Shown one piece after another: positions 55,101 to 64,000 of a DNA stretch of 64,000 nt. The translations under genes and the position numbers were made by a program. Where the stretch lies: positions 1-64,000 of the forward strand of contig JAAEAF010003721.1 of the NCBI GenBank assembly GCA_011037195.1. Direction: 5' to 3'. The notes under the pieces are model-generated. The model saw only the letters and a program-made list of their open reading frames with translations, did not search any database and was not told the origin of the DNA. The DNA comes from Triatoma infestans. Taxonomy: Eukaryota > Arthropoda > Insecta > Hemiptera > Reduviidae. How positions within the stretch are numbered: position 1 is the stretch's first letter; each line of letters begins with the position of its first letter.

Positions 55101-58083
55101 ACACTCTACAGACAACGACAAACACAGTACACAAACTAGGGTCTCCGTCCCTAGTTAATTGGCGTATGCCAAGGGAGAAGGAAGGGATTAGCTCAGTGGT
55201 AGCACGCTGGACTAGCAACGAGGAGGTCCCGGGTCGAATCCAGCATGCTGCTCTTAGATTTTCTCTTCCTAGGAGCCTCTACACTCTCTGTCCGGTGATA
55301 GACAGTGTTGTCTGTAGCTAGAGAATACTGCTTGGAGGCCGGAAGTGTACTAAGAAGGCTCCGGGGGGCACAATAGATCTTTCAGGTCGCAGTGCGATAA
55401 TCCCCTACAACAATCTACAAAGCCCTATCTTCCCACAGATTAATACCCCTCCCCTCATAATCCTGCCTTAGCTTTTTGGGCAACATCAACATTTGTGAGC
55501 AACTATTCTTTAAGGATGAAGTAAACGAAGAGTAAAATTAGAACCAAAAATATCTGTAGAGCACCTTGAGGAACTCATGGAGATCTGTTACCACTTCCAT
55601 CCAACTAGATATTGTCATATTAGTTTCTCAAGCACAATGTTCGGCTTATCCCACTAGTTTTATACTTCCCACTTAAAATATCAATGAAGTTTATAACTTA
55701 GATAAGTAAATTCCCTATAGCAGTAATCGCAAGTGGACATTTTGATCTAACACAGACTCTCATCCTTAACTGCTTTCGTACCTATTATGAACTTGAATAA
55801 TACCAAACGCATTGGAAATAGAGAAAATTATATTTTTGCTCATCAGCTGTCTTTAGTTTTGTAGTTTGTGTATCCTAAGACAGTTCTTTTTCCTCCAATG
55901 TGGCCCAGATACCCCAAAAAGATTGGACAGCCCAATGCTCTAATGTATCAATAATATGGTTAAAATAAAAAATACTTTATGGTTCTATTACCTATATCAT
56001 ACGATACAATTAGAAGCGTTGCTAGAATTCCAATCGCATATGCGACAATAATATAAAATGTATCACTTTTATTTGTAATATATTCCCACAATTAATTGAT
56101 TTTAGAGTTGTTGTGTGTGTGGGGGGGGAAGGGGATGTGTCAGTTAGGTTTAAATTTAAAGTGCCGGTACAAACTTTGGTTGAGATAGTCATATTCAGAT
56201 ATCATGTTTTTTCTCTCTCTTACAGCAGTAACAGTAAGTCTTACTCTTACAACAGTAAGAGAGAGAAAAAAAATAGTAACAATCAAAGTAATTTTTGCTT
56301 TCTCTTACGCCTCATAGTAAGAGGAAGTATTGTAATTGTGCCAAATTTTGGATATCGAATTTTCACCGGAAATATCCGTTTTGAGGTCCCCTGAGTCCAA
56401 AAAAGTGGTTTTCAGCAAATGGTATGTGTGTGTATGTATATGTATATGTGAACAGCATAGCTAAAAAACGAAAAACCGTAGAAAGTTGAAACTTGATATT
56501 CCGTTTAGGTATCACCATGGGATCTAACGGTACGTTATCTGTCAAAATTCCTCAACCGGAAGTACCACTTCACTAGTTTTTTTTTACTTCTTTGCGATTT
56601 TCTCAAAAATGGCTCTAACGATTTTCTTTAAACTTGATATATAAACTACACATACAAAGAGCTAGAACTTTTATTTTAAATATTTCTCCGGGAAAATTCA
56701 TTGAAGGGCACTTTTAGGGGAGGGGTGGAGTTATGTTTTTCTCTAAAGTGCTATCGTAGTTGATTATACAATTCTATCATCCAAACAAAATTAATTAGAA
56801 ATAAATAGATGACCAAAATTCCGTGTTTCAAGAAAATTAGTAAACCAGCAGTGTGCTTTTGCTGAATTTTTTCAGTTTTCGTCGAATTTCATTAAATTTG
56901 GTACACAAACAACAAAATTTGTCAATTATAATTTTGAGAAATGGAGTAAGAGAAAGTTGTGTGAGTGTTTCACACCAGATTTTTTTTTTTTTAAACAATT
57001 TTGTAATTTTATTTTCAGCAAAATGGCGCAATTAATAGATTTTGTACATAAAGATATGAAAAATAGTACAACGATTTATAAAGCTGAAGTTTGGAAGGAA
57101 AATTTAAATATCATTTGTTTACAAAAGTGTTTGTGGCCAAAAATATATTCAAATATTTATTATATTCTAGCTGTACACCAGGTAATTTGGATTTTTTTTT
57201 TTTTTTTAAATATAATATTGTAAAAGTTTTGATGCATAAAATGCAGGGTGGTCAAACATTTCCTAGCGATTTTGTTTGTCGCCAGACATAAATCCAATTT
57301 ACTTGTTTAGCTTTCCAATATAAATTAATATGTCTTTTCCACTTGTTTGTGGCCATATCGCCCTTATTGAAATTCACTTCTGGCCTGGCACATCCACTGG
57401 GTTGTTCAGAGTCGCAGTGGGGACATGTTACTGTGGAACAAAAGTTTAGTCGATTTAGATTTTTCTGCGCGTAACCATGCCGCGAGAAATTGACAACATA
57501 ATATACATGTCTGGGCAGTGTGGAGGGAAGGTGCTTTATTTTCTTGCGCCTATATCACAAACTACACTCATATATCTCACTCTTTCAAGAGATAGCCAAG
57601 ATTAGTGGGTAGATACTTATCCCCCACCACTTCTATATTTATGATAGGACAATTTGAGTTTAAAGAAAATTTGTCATTATATATATAGTTGTATTAAAAG
57701 GAGTAAGAGAAAGTCGTGTGAGTGTTTCACACCAGATATTTTTTTTTTTTTAATTGAATACGTTTATTAAAATTTTCATGAGATTTGATTTGCAAGGACT
57801 TCAAGAGATTCTGTGTGAAAGTGGAAAGAGTAAGCACCAGCTATCGGGGATTGTATGTGAGTGACGGCAGCTCGCTCCAACCACTACTCCTCAACTTCAC
57901 TCAACCATTTCCATTGACTGAACTCAAAATGCCATTTACTGCGGACGCTATTTTCTACTTTAAAGGTACCATATTCCATTATTACACACCACGCCTCTTA
58001 AATACAATATTTTCACGACTTAACTAAATTTTATTTCAGGCGAACTTTTTGCGGATACTTACAGCAAGATGTTGAATGTTTGA
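46198..58083 (+). CDS. Unidentified 14-exon gene, 634 residues; possible DNA-repair scaffold
   Basis: Exons: 46198-46326, 47702-47817, 47916-48013, 48703-48998, 49729-49868, 50909-51078, 52092-52194, 52271-52362, 53767-53968, 54034-54122, 54203-54296, 57019-57181, 57797-57965, 58040-58083. They total 1905 bases with all phases closing. The N-terminal 260 residues look disordered, Ser/Thr- and Lys-rich, with SPEV twice (VVRSPEVSK, CSPEVMKMRRKRK) and other SP/TP sites. From about residue 260 it looks folded: LLERYQVVKSKLANAKWLFS, SGQFVTCDLIVTSLTQL, VISNYLRHKVNVNSVIKLHF, LRPDTWTALTCDKECRYCLI, ending YFKGELFADTYSKMLNV. The strand-rich style could be OB folds; a SPIDR-like scaffold is one guess only. 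Exon 6 may end at 51078 or at GTTACT upstream. Poly(A) signal AATAAA at 58114. Confidence 0.75.
46600..47255 (+). mobile_element. B-type repeat fragment and remnant of a LINE C-terminus in intron 1
   Basis: 46600-46925 is B-type text (AAGCTAATGTTGGGGTTTCG, GGCATAAGGCCGCTCAGT). 46930-47250 reads in two frames LDPTIRYETNDCDHATKVDL, YEWCIPYYKEKFKERYV, WGKNVIPQITRSILDEVGID. This resembles the C-terminal region of LINEs with a restriction-like endonuclease (R2/R4 kind). I am not sure of the exact family. Confidence 0.45.
48030..48234 (-). repeat. tRNA-derived SINE, full copy
   Basis: Minus strand: GGGAAAGGATTAGCTCAGTG, GGTTAGCGCACTAGACTCCC, B-box GGGTTCGAGTCC, body, tail AGATGTTGACGCGCCTT. It lies just after exon 3 of the 634-residue gene, within its intron. 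Confidence 0.8.
48240..48700 (+). repeat. Fragments of the hairpin-ended repeat in intron 3
   Basis: Pieces such as TTCATTTAAGGGGATTTTGT, then GTCGTGTGAGTGTTTCAAAT near 48544 and TTTTCGCGATTTTCTCGAAA near 48583. Exon 4 begins at 48703. Confidence 0.55.
49180..49650 (-). mobile_element. LINE C-terminal fragment in intron 4
   Basis: Minus frames show a worn version of the LINE tail: MEQRAGSTQEKH (near 49520), TRRDCLRNV, KGRLWFGHV, MNGRGQKSKSKLLEAKPQKK. The order resembles the fragment in the RpL31 intron, though it is not the same copy. Many stops. Confidence 0.5.
49887..50074 (+). repeat. tRNA-derived SINE, 3'-truncated
   Basis: GGGATCAGCTCATTAGTACT for the A-box region, AGGTTCGAGTCCC for the B-box (about 49940-49952), then CAATGTTGTCTCTAACGAGA and AACACTGTCTGGAGG. 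The usual tail is missing here; a separate tail (ACGCCAATGGACCACTGATG) occurs at about 50798. Confidence 0.7.
50075..50905. other. Intron 5 of the 634-residue gene, mostly unrecognised
   Basis: No exon or clear element apart from a SINE tail at about 50785-50840. The stretch 50250-50780 is less AT-rich than its surroundings and may be an old element, but no reading frame gives recognisable protein. Confidence 0.4.
51140..51700 (-). repeat. Hairpin-ended repeat, short copy
   Basis: Starts ATCTGGTGTGAAACACTTAC (51141), with CTAACGTCACCCCACTTCCC and TTTCAAATAAAAGTTGTACC inside. Far end poor. In intron 6. Confidence 0.7.
52465..53147 (+). repeat. Hairpin-ended repeat, A-type copy
   Basis: Begins CTCTAGTAAGGGGACGTATT, includes TTTTGAGGTCCACTGAGTCC and TTTATTTGAAACATTTCATC, ends AAAGTTGTGTGAGTGTTTCA then CACCAGTTTTTTTT. 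In intron 8, followed at once by a second copy. Confidence 0.8.
53190..53757 (+). repeat. Hairpin-ended repeat, A-type, ending 10-16 bases before exon 9
   Basis: Begins ACTTTCTCTTACTTCTAGTA (53193) and ends TAGTGTGAGTGTTTCACACC (53721-53740) then AGATTTTTTTTT. The exon 9 acceptor GTTATTTAG follows directly (exon starts 53767), so the element's T-run serves as the pyrimidine tract. Confidence 0.8.
54505..54722. repeat. Inverted repeat with degraded hammerhead-like core
   Basis: CATCTGGTATTTTATCCGTC at 54509-54528 and its complement at 54701-54720 form arms. The minus strand between them has CTCTGATGTTGGATGAAAAT, then CCAAAACGGTC, a worn version of the core at 17220 and 42513. In intron 11. 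Confidence 0.5.
54723..56290. other. Intron 11, mostly unrecognised; one SINE
   Basis: Apart from the SINE at 55181-55406 and a B-type piece at about 55970-56200 I recognise nothing. (TC)/(AG)-rich short runs are near 56210-56265. Confidence 0.4.
55181..55406 (+). repeat. tRNA-derived SINE with a LINE-type 3' tail
   Basis: GAAGGGATTAGCTCAGTGGT head, B-box-like GGGTCGAATCC near 55231, body GATAGACAGTGTTGTCTGTA. The 3' end reads GGCACAATAGATC, AGGTCGCAGTGCG, then TAATCCCC, which matches the 3' end of the LINE at 1577-3492 (GCACAATAGACC, AGGTCGCAGTGCG). The copies at 26418 and 48030 have a different tail. Confidence 0.8.
56300..56990 (+). repeat. Hairpin-ended repeat, A-type, ending about 30 bases before exon 12
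   Basis: Begins TAGTAAGAGGAAGTATTGTA (56316), carries CACCATGGGATCTAACGGTA, and ends AAAGTTGTGTGAGTGTTTCA then CACCAGATTTTTTTTTTTT. Exon 12 begins at 57019 after TTTATTTTCAG. Same sense as the gene. Confidence 0.85.
57655..57745 (+). repeat. Hairpin-ended repeat, terminal fragment before exon 13
   Basis: AGGAGTAAGAGAAAGTCGTG, then TGAGTGTTTCACACCAGATA and a T-run, some 50 bases before exon 13 (57797). Same sense as the gene. Confidence 0.7.
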
Positions 58084-58714
58084 TGCAGTCCCCTGTATGA
58101 CTCAAAAAACTATAATAAAACATACATTTTTCTGTTTTTTATTTGGTGACTATTTCTATAGTAGGGTTGCCATATTTAATCCATAGCGGTGAGAGAAATG
58201 CCCAATTCTGGTTTTTACTTTCTCTTACACCTAGAAATCAGGAAGTATTGCCCACAGTGGCAAATAAAAACAGAAGCAATACTTCTCACAAAAAGGTCAA
58301 ATTTGGGAAAGAAAACATTTCTTGGAAGATCTCGGTGAAATTTCAGTATATTACACCCAATCTATTGTCTATATCAGGTACACAAAACGTATATTGATAA
58401 TGGCGAAAAAAGGGTTTATTTTACACCCGTTCATTTACGGAAGGCTATATTTCAATATTTTGCGAGATATTGACAACATATTTTATTACAAAATATTTTT
58501 GGAAAAATACTAATAATGAGAATGTATTGCTGTACTAAAGCCTTATTACATCTAATCTACATTTGAACCTGATTTTAACAAACTAAGAACCATGAAACAA
58601 GCTCAAGGATCACATTAAGATTAATTATTAAGAGCTACATTGGATCATTTTTGCATACAAGATGTATAACTGTTACTTTAAAGTAGATGAATGATTATTG
58701 TACTTTCATTGTAA

Positions 58715-59395
58715 AAAAAGAAATTTGGTGTGAAACATTCACACAACTTTCTCTTACTCCAGTTTTCAAAATTGTGATTTGACAAATTTTATAGTTAGTA
58801 TACCATATTTAATGAAATTCGTCGGTGTTTTTATGGAGAAAATCGCAATGAACAAACTGTTTAGTAAAAACGCACTTCTGGTTTACTAATTTTCTTGAAA
58901 CCCGGAATTTTTGCGATCTATTTATTTATAATTAATTTCTTTTTGATGGTAGAATTTATTGTATAATCAACTAAGATAGCACTTTAAAGGCAAACATAAC
59001 TGTACCCCTTCCCCAAAGCACCCCCCCTTAGATGAGTTTACCCGGAGAAATGTTTCAAAAAGTTGTAGATTTTATTATGTGTAGTTGATATTCGAAGTTT
59101 CAAGAAAATCGCAAAAAAAAATTCAGCAAAAGTGGTACATCCGGTTGAGGAATTTTTACATATAACCTACTGTTAGATCCCATGGTGATACCTAAACGAA
59201 ATATTAAGTTTGAAGTTTCTACGATTTTTCGTTTTTAAACTATTCTATTCATACATACACCCCACAGACCATTTTCTAAAAACCACTATTTTGGACTCAG
59301 GGGACCTCAAAACGGATATTTCCAGTGAAAACTCGATATCGAAAATTTGACACGATTACCATACTTTCTCTGACTAGGGAGTAAGAGAAAGTAAA
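58715..59395 (-). repeat. Hairpin-ended repeat, A-type copy between two genes
   Basis: Starts TTTGGTGTGAAACATTCACA (58724) and ends ACTTTCTCTGACTAGGGAGT then AAGAGAAAGTAAAA (59361-59396). Located in the short space between the 3' ends of the plus-strand gene and ACTMAP. Confidence 0.85.
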
Positions 59396-59879
59396 AAAGA
59401 AACTGAAATAACTTGTAAAATAGAAAATAAGTCTATAAATGTCATTAGATTTATTAGATTATTCAGCTGATCTATTTTTTATTTTTTTTTATTTTTTAGA
59501 TATATGTAATAATTCTAATCAATGAGTACGGGAGAAGAAAAAAAAAATTGGGAAACGGTTGTATACAATATTAATTAGAATTCAATATGTGGCCAAAATT
59601 CCGAGTCTGAAGAATTGGTTACCGGAAGTGCGACTTTAATATTTCGGATGCATGCCAAGGTTGCCACTCTTCTCTTACCCTTCGTCACAAATGAAAAACA
59701 AAAAATATCTTTATGTATCAAATGTAGTGTAAAAAGATTTTCGCTATTGGAGGCTGCGATTCTAACATTCCTTGTGCTGGTTTTCTGTTTGCCGGTTTCC
59801 CAAGGATTCCCTAGAAATACAAAACTTAGGTTCTAAGGATGCAATAAAGGCCTCAATTGAAAATAAAACACAAATTAAA

Positions 59880-61992
59880 TTAATCTTTATTGGCACAATT
59901 AATAGGAGTCAACACAATATACATTCCTCGAAGTGAGCAAGCTATGTTGTCGGTTACATAATCCTTGCTTGAAGATAAACGTTGAGGATCAATCTCAAAT
60001 AGATTTAAATTTGAACTATCCAGCTGGTCTATTGGCCATAATGTTGGATGTAGTGATTTGCCCTGTCGACCAACCAGCAGGCAATCTGCGCCGTCCAGTA
60101 TCAATCCGCAGACCACACCCCAGTGAGCTTTGTGACCGCCGAATAGGCCGGGCGAATGATCCCGATCAGCATCGTAGCTAATATCATTCAGTTTAAGGAT
60201 AATTTTTCCTTTGTCTTTTGTTAAATTTAACTAAGCTTATCTTAAAAAAATGGAGGTCGAATTAGTTGAACTAAGTCAGGTGAACATTGCTGGAGAATCT
60301 TTCTAGGATTAAGAAAGGCTAAGACTTGTCTCTGGGCAGTTACTAACGGAATAGGCCCAGAGGCGTGCACCAGTCGAAGCAAACAAAACGCCTGGAATGC
60401 TGATAGGTTTTCTCGTGGAGTATCAGGAGGTACCTGAATAAACTGGAATAGAAAGCGATAACATCTGGTGGATTCTTTCGTAGGAAATGGTAGAGGCTCC
60501 ATTATCCACCTGCTGATGGACTGCAATGCTATCATTAAGAGATTTAGAGAAGTCTACGTATCTACCTTGTGTTGGATTAAGACATATTCTATGACACTTA
60601 GAATTTTCTAAGATTCTAGGATTTCTTAGGGAACTTAATCCTGAAGTGAGTGCTCTAGGGTGTGAGATATTACTTGTAGAAAGCACAATAGGTCTCTTCT
60701 GGTCCCAGTGCAGTATATCCCCTCAAAAGTAATGTGCAACGGTGAATGTGTGCATTGTATGCGGTTAATTAGATTTTGCTTAGATTATGGGTACCAACAA
60801 AGCAGGCCGTATGAGTGTAAGTGTCCTGAAGACCACCTCTACACAGCTAAGGCTACCGGTTACAATAAACTGATTCTGACTTATTAGTCAGAACAATCAA
60901 ACAACGTTAATGTTATGAGAGAGTGGTTACTTTATATGCGACCTTCCCTTCAGAATGCGTACGAACACAGATCAGTTGTTCAAATCATTTTAATTTTCCG
61001 CGTGTGACATCCCAAGTATTTATGTTTTTTTTTGTTTTTTTATATTTATATAATCATGATTACATAAAATAAAAAAATTACTAATGTTATTACATTATTT
61101 AGTTACTAATTAATTACATAATTTAAAATTAAAAAGTAATCAATCCATGAATTAGCAAAAAAAATATAAAAATTTGTTTGGATTGCTTGAAAGGTGTTTA
61201 ATAACATACGGTACTCTCCCCCTTATTGTTCCTAGCACCAAACAATCAACATGTTCTGTTTTTCCACCTTTTATCAATAATACTTCAATAACAGACTTCC
61301 AAGGAAATTAAAATCATTTGTGGCTTCCATTTTGGCTAGGAGGGACGGGACACAAGCATACTGATATCCAAAATGTGCGTACATTGTAACCACTATCTGA
61401 CAAACTCGACTTATATCGCAGCATATTAGGACTCCCCCAAACTACCACCCTTCTATCACAATCAAATGCAATTCATTCTATCGATAGTATCGAAGAATTA
61501 CACTTTGGTCCATCTCATTACATCCTAAGAACCTATTTAAATAATAATAAATTAATATTTTCTTTGCGCTTCACAAAATCATGTCGTAAGGAAATAATGG
61601 AACATTTTATACCTGAAATAATTTTGTGATTTGTATAAAATGTGTTTCCCCGCCATAACAGGGGTCACTATAACTCAAAATTACTATATATTTATAAAAA
61701 ATCTAAGAAATAAAAAGACTAACAACTTAAAGGATACGGTATTAACAATAACGCACCGTTCATTATCATCTTTATAATTTCAGCTCTTCTAATGGCCAAT
61801 CCGCCATCATATAATTTAGGTATAAACTTGTGGATAACGGATGTGTTTTGTATTAAAGTTAACATGTTGTACGCTGAAAACATCTCACCATATCTGGTAT
61901 AGCCAAGTGACTGGGCTATTCTCAACAGTTCTTCAGATGATTGCGATGGTACACAAACGCTGGATATCATTGCTAAAGCAACTATACCGCAT
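59880..61992 (-). CDS. Actmap: Actin maturation protease (ACTMAP/C19orf54 family), last two exons
   Basis: Exons 61738-61992 and 59880-60177 (minus). The first reads CGIVALAMISSVCVPSQSSE, GYTRYGEMFSAYNMLTL, MIMNGALLLIP; the second YDADRDHSPGLFGGHKAHWG, CLLVGRQGKSLHPTLWPIDQ, YIVLTPINCANKD. ACTMAP removes the acetylated N-terminal residue from actin. The catalytic Cys of GPxCG(I/L)VAL is the first whole codon after the acceptor GTTGCAG; the His is in HKAHW. The phase joins CC|C (Pro) then TAC, giving IPYDADRDH; the donor GTATCC is weak. The two N-terminal exons with the Pro-rich region are not found. AATAAA overlaps the final codons (59885-59890). A LINE fragment lies in the intron. Confidence 0.88.
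60240..60725 (+). mobile_element. LINE 3' fragment in ACTMAP intron
   Basis: Text matches the last part of the LINE at 1577-3492: AAAGGCTAAGACTTGTCTC parallels CAGGCCAAGATCTGCTTG, and the 3' end has AGCACAATAGGTCTCTTCTG then GTCCCAGTGCAG. It is antisense to ACTMAP. Short open frames here are by chance. Confidence 0.65.
60726..61737. other. ACTMAP intron, rest unrecognised
   Basis: AT-rich from 61020 to 61200. Nothing recognisable except possible old LINE text at 61380-61560 on the plus strand (YLTNSTYIAAY-like), which I do not trust. Confidence 0.35.
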
Positions 61993-61996
61993 CTGC

Positions 61997-62730
61997 AACA
62001 CACACAAAAAAAAAATCTGATGTGAAACACTCGCATGACTTTCTCTAACTCAAATATTAAATAAATCAAGAAATTTTCTATAAAATTGCAACGTAACAAT
62101 GATAGTGGGCAATGTACTTGTATACCTTAATGGCCTTATGTGGAGCGCTCTATGTGAAAACCAACAAAGCTTGTAAAAATTTAAACTAACTGACAGACGC
62201 CCCAATACCCCTGCAAAATCAATTTTTTTTCTGAAAAATGTTTCAAATAAAAGTGATTCATTCCTACAGCAAGCATTGTAAGTTTAAAGACAATCGTTGT
62301 GACCGTTTTCGAGATAATTAAAAAAAAAACTCAAAAACCTATTTTGTAAAAATCGCACATCCAGTTAACCTATTTTCTTCAAATTTGGAATTCTATCAAT
62401 ACATCTAATATGTATGAATATTATGTAGGTGGTAAAACCATAATATTATTCTGAAGAGGTACTTTAGAGGAAACCATAACGCTACTGTTCCCCCAAAAGA
62501 TCAATTTTCTCGAAAAAAAAAATATGTTTCAGTATTTATGTGTTTATAGGAAGCTTTAACAAAATCGTTGGAGCCGTTTTCAAGAAAATCACGAAAAATT
62601 AAAAAAAAAAAAGCACTTTCGGCTAATGGATTTTGAGATATTTAATGGTTCTATATTCTGTTAACAAACGGACACACACACAGATCAGTCGCTAAACACA
62701 ATTTTTACTTTCTCTTACTCCCCATGTGGT
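61997..62730 (-). repeat. Hairpin-ended repeat, B-type, beginning next to the ACTMAP acceptor
   Basis: Read on the minus strand it ends CATGCGAGTGTTTCACATCA then GATTTTTTTTTTGTGTGTGTTGCAG in two steps, where the final CAG is the ACTMAP acceptor at 61993-61995. GCATAACGCTACTGTTCCCC-like text is at about 62474. It is in the sense of the gene. Confidence 0.75.
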
Positions 62731-64000
62731 TGTGGATCGGGTCATATTTTCGAAACTGAATTTTCACTGGAAAATTCCCAGTTGTGGTTCCCTGAGGACG
62801 AAAAAAAAAGTTTTTAGAGAATGGTCTGTGTGTATTAATAGAAAATTTCAAAAATGAGAAGTCGCCAGGAAACTGAAACTTGGTATTCCGTTTGGATATT
62901 ACCCCACAACATGTGTATCTAGGGAAAACTCATCTGGCACGATCGTAATACTTGCTGTTATTATTAGGCGTAAGACAAAGTAAAGACATTTTTCCCGGAA
63001 AAATGCTTGTAGTAAAAATATGTGTACATAGTATACGAAATTTGAAGAAAATAGTTGCGAACCATTGGCATGAAAAACACGCAAAACTGGAAAAATAATT
63101 CAGTAAAGTGTTGGATTTTGACCCAAACCTTTATTGTCAGATGCGGTGGTAGTATCTATATGGATTACCAAGTTTGTGCTTCCTGCGGTTTTTCGTAAAT
63201 ATATATTTCCGGTGAATTTTGATATGATTCTAATGCTTTATCTGCGTAAGATAAAGCATTGCGATCATGTCAAAATTCAATTGAGGTATAGAGCAATCAT
63301 ATTAGACCCACTATATCTCATAATTGTCCTGACTTCTATTTTCTCTTAATGTACAAGTAAGAGAAAGTAAAATCATGATAATTATGAGATATAATGGGTC
63401 CAATGTGACTGCTACATACCTGTCACTCAAAATTTCTTTTAAATCTAAAAGTGACACACACAAGCAAACCAGTTTGATTAAAAACAACATAACGTAGCAA
63501 TTGAACTGAAGAAATACTATCCCAGTGAAAATAAAACATAATCATTAATACTTGTTAATTGCTTGTCAGACTGTGTGATATACAAGGCAACGGTATTGGT
63601 ACTTGCCAACGGGCTAGGACATCCAATTTAAAACAATGAAATGATGAAAATCATTAAGAAATAATTAACGATTATTGTACACGTAAAAATGAGAAATATA
63701 TTAGAAATTAAGTAGGCTGCAGTGACAGCCATATTATAGCCACGTTACTTCGTAATTACCAAAATCAGTTCACAGACTGTTATAGCACTATTTATCAAGG
63801 CATTATTACAAAACTGGTCCAAAAAATGAAGCTGACTACCATGGAAAATACTATAGAAAAATTTTTATAGAGTTTATATAAAAATATTTATATAAAGTTT
63901 TTATACTTTAAGAAATATGTTACCTACGTAGGGCCTGATTGAAGGCTTGGTGTTAAATGAAAATATTTGAAATAATCAGGCGATAGGACAAATTTGGATG
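62731..64000. other. Repeat fragments and AT-rich DNA, no exon found
   Basis: 62710-63000 and 63110-63380 carry A/B-type pieces (CTTGGTATTCCGTTTGGATA; TTTCTCTTAATGTACAAGTA). The upstream ACTMAP exons should be here or beyond the window; I could not identify one. From 63500 nothing is recognisable. Confidence 0.4.

Noticed and set aside
56113..56394. 93-residue plus-strand frame
   Set aside because: It crosses the border between two repeat fragments and has no domain.
57600..57660. Independent exon near 57600
   Set aside because: The repeat text (CCCCCACCACTTCTATATTT) occurs also near 33460 and 36450; no frame continues.
60423..60686. 87-residue minus-strand frame
   Set aside because: Antisense to a LINE fragment inside the ACTMAP intron.

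Overview
This window looks like animal nuclear DNA, most likely from an arthropod. It is AT-rich, carries four intron-containing host genes plus one host-gene relic, and is otherwise packed with decayed transposable elements. There is no operon structure, no bacterial signal and no CRISPR array. The RpL31 and beta-tubulin exons read as ordinary arthropod proteins, but I cannot name the species.

Layout. 490-6740: a LINE on the minus strand (ORF1 with a PHD-like finger, endonuclease, reverse transcriptase), split by a second LINE in plus orientation (1577-3492). 7210-7534: a decayed two-exon piece of a CWF19L1-like gene. 8110-9060: a LINE RT remnant. 10441-13369: a Gypsy pol remnant with LTR, between two direct repeats. 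13580-14190: a LINE tail. 15870-17616: RpL31 (two coding exons; a LINE and a hammerhead-like foldback lie in its intron). 18211-21590: an LTR element with matching LTRs, a 4-bp target duplication, a Gmr1-type pol and an inverted gag. 22920-24564: a broken Tc1-like transposon. 24838-43665 (minus): an eight-exon beta-tubulin gene reconstructed to 450 residues, with introns full of repeats. 46198-58083 (plus): a 14-exon gene reconstructed to 634 residues, not firmly identified. 59880-61992 (minus): the last two exons of actin maturation protease (ACTMAP); its 5' part lies outside the window or was not found.

Gene orientation: RpL31 and beta-tubulin converge, beta-tubulin and the 634-residue gene diverge, and that gene converges with ACTMAP. 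All splice phases in the beta-tubulin, RpL31 and 634-residue models close without a frame break, which is the main support for them.

The dominant repeat is a non-coding family of roughly 0.6-1 kb with more than twenty recognisable ends. One end carries the palindrome GTGTGA..TCACAC followed by CAG and a T-run; the other carries a hairpin built on CTTCCTCTTACT. It resembles helentron-associated non-autonomous elements, but that is inference. In four introns its T-rich end lies just upstream of a splice acceptor, always in the same sense as the gene. The window also holds a tRNA-derived SINE family, one copy of which shares its 3' tail with the inserted LINE, and a family of short inverted repeats with hammerhead-ribozyme-like cores.
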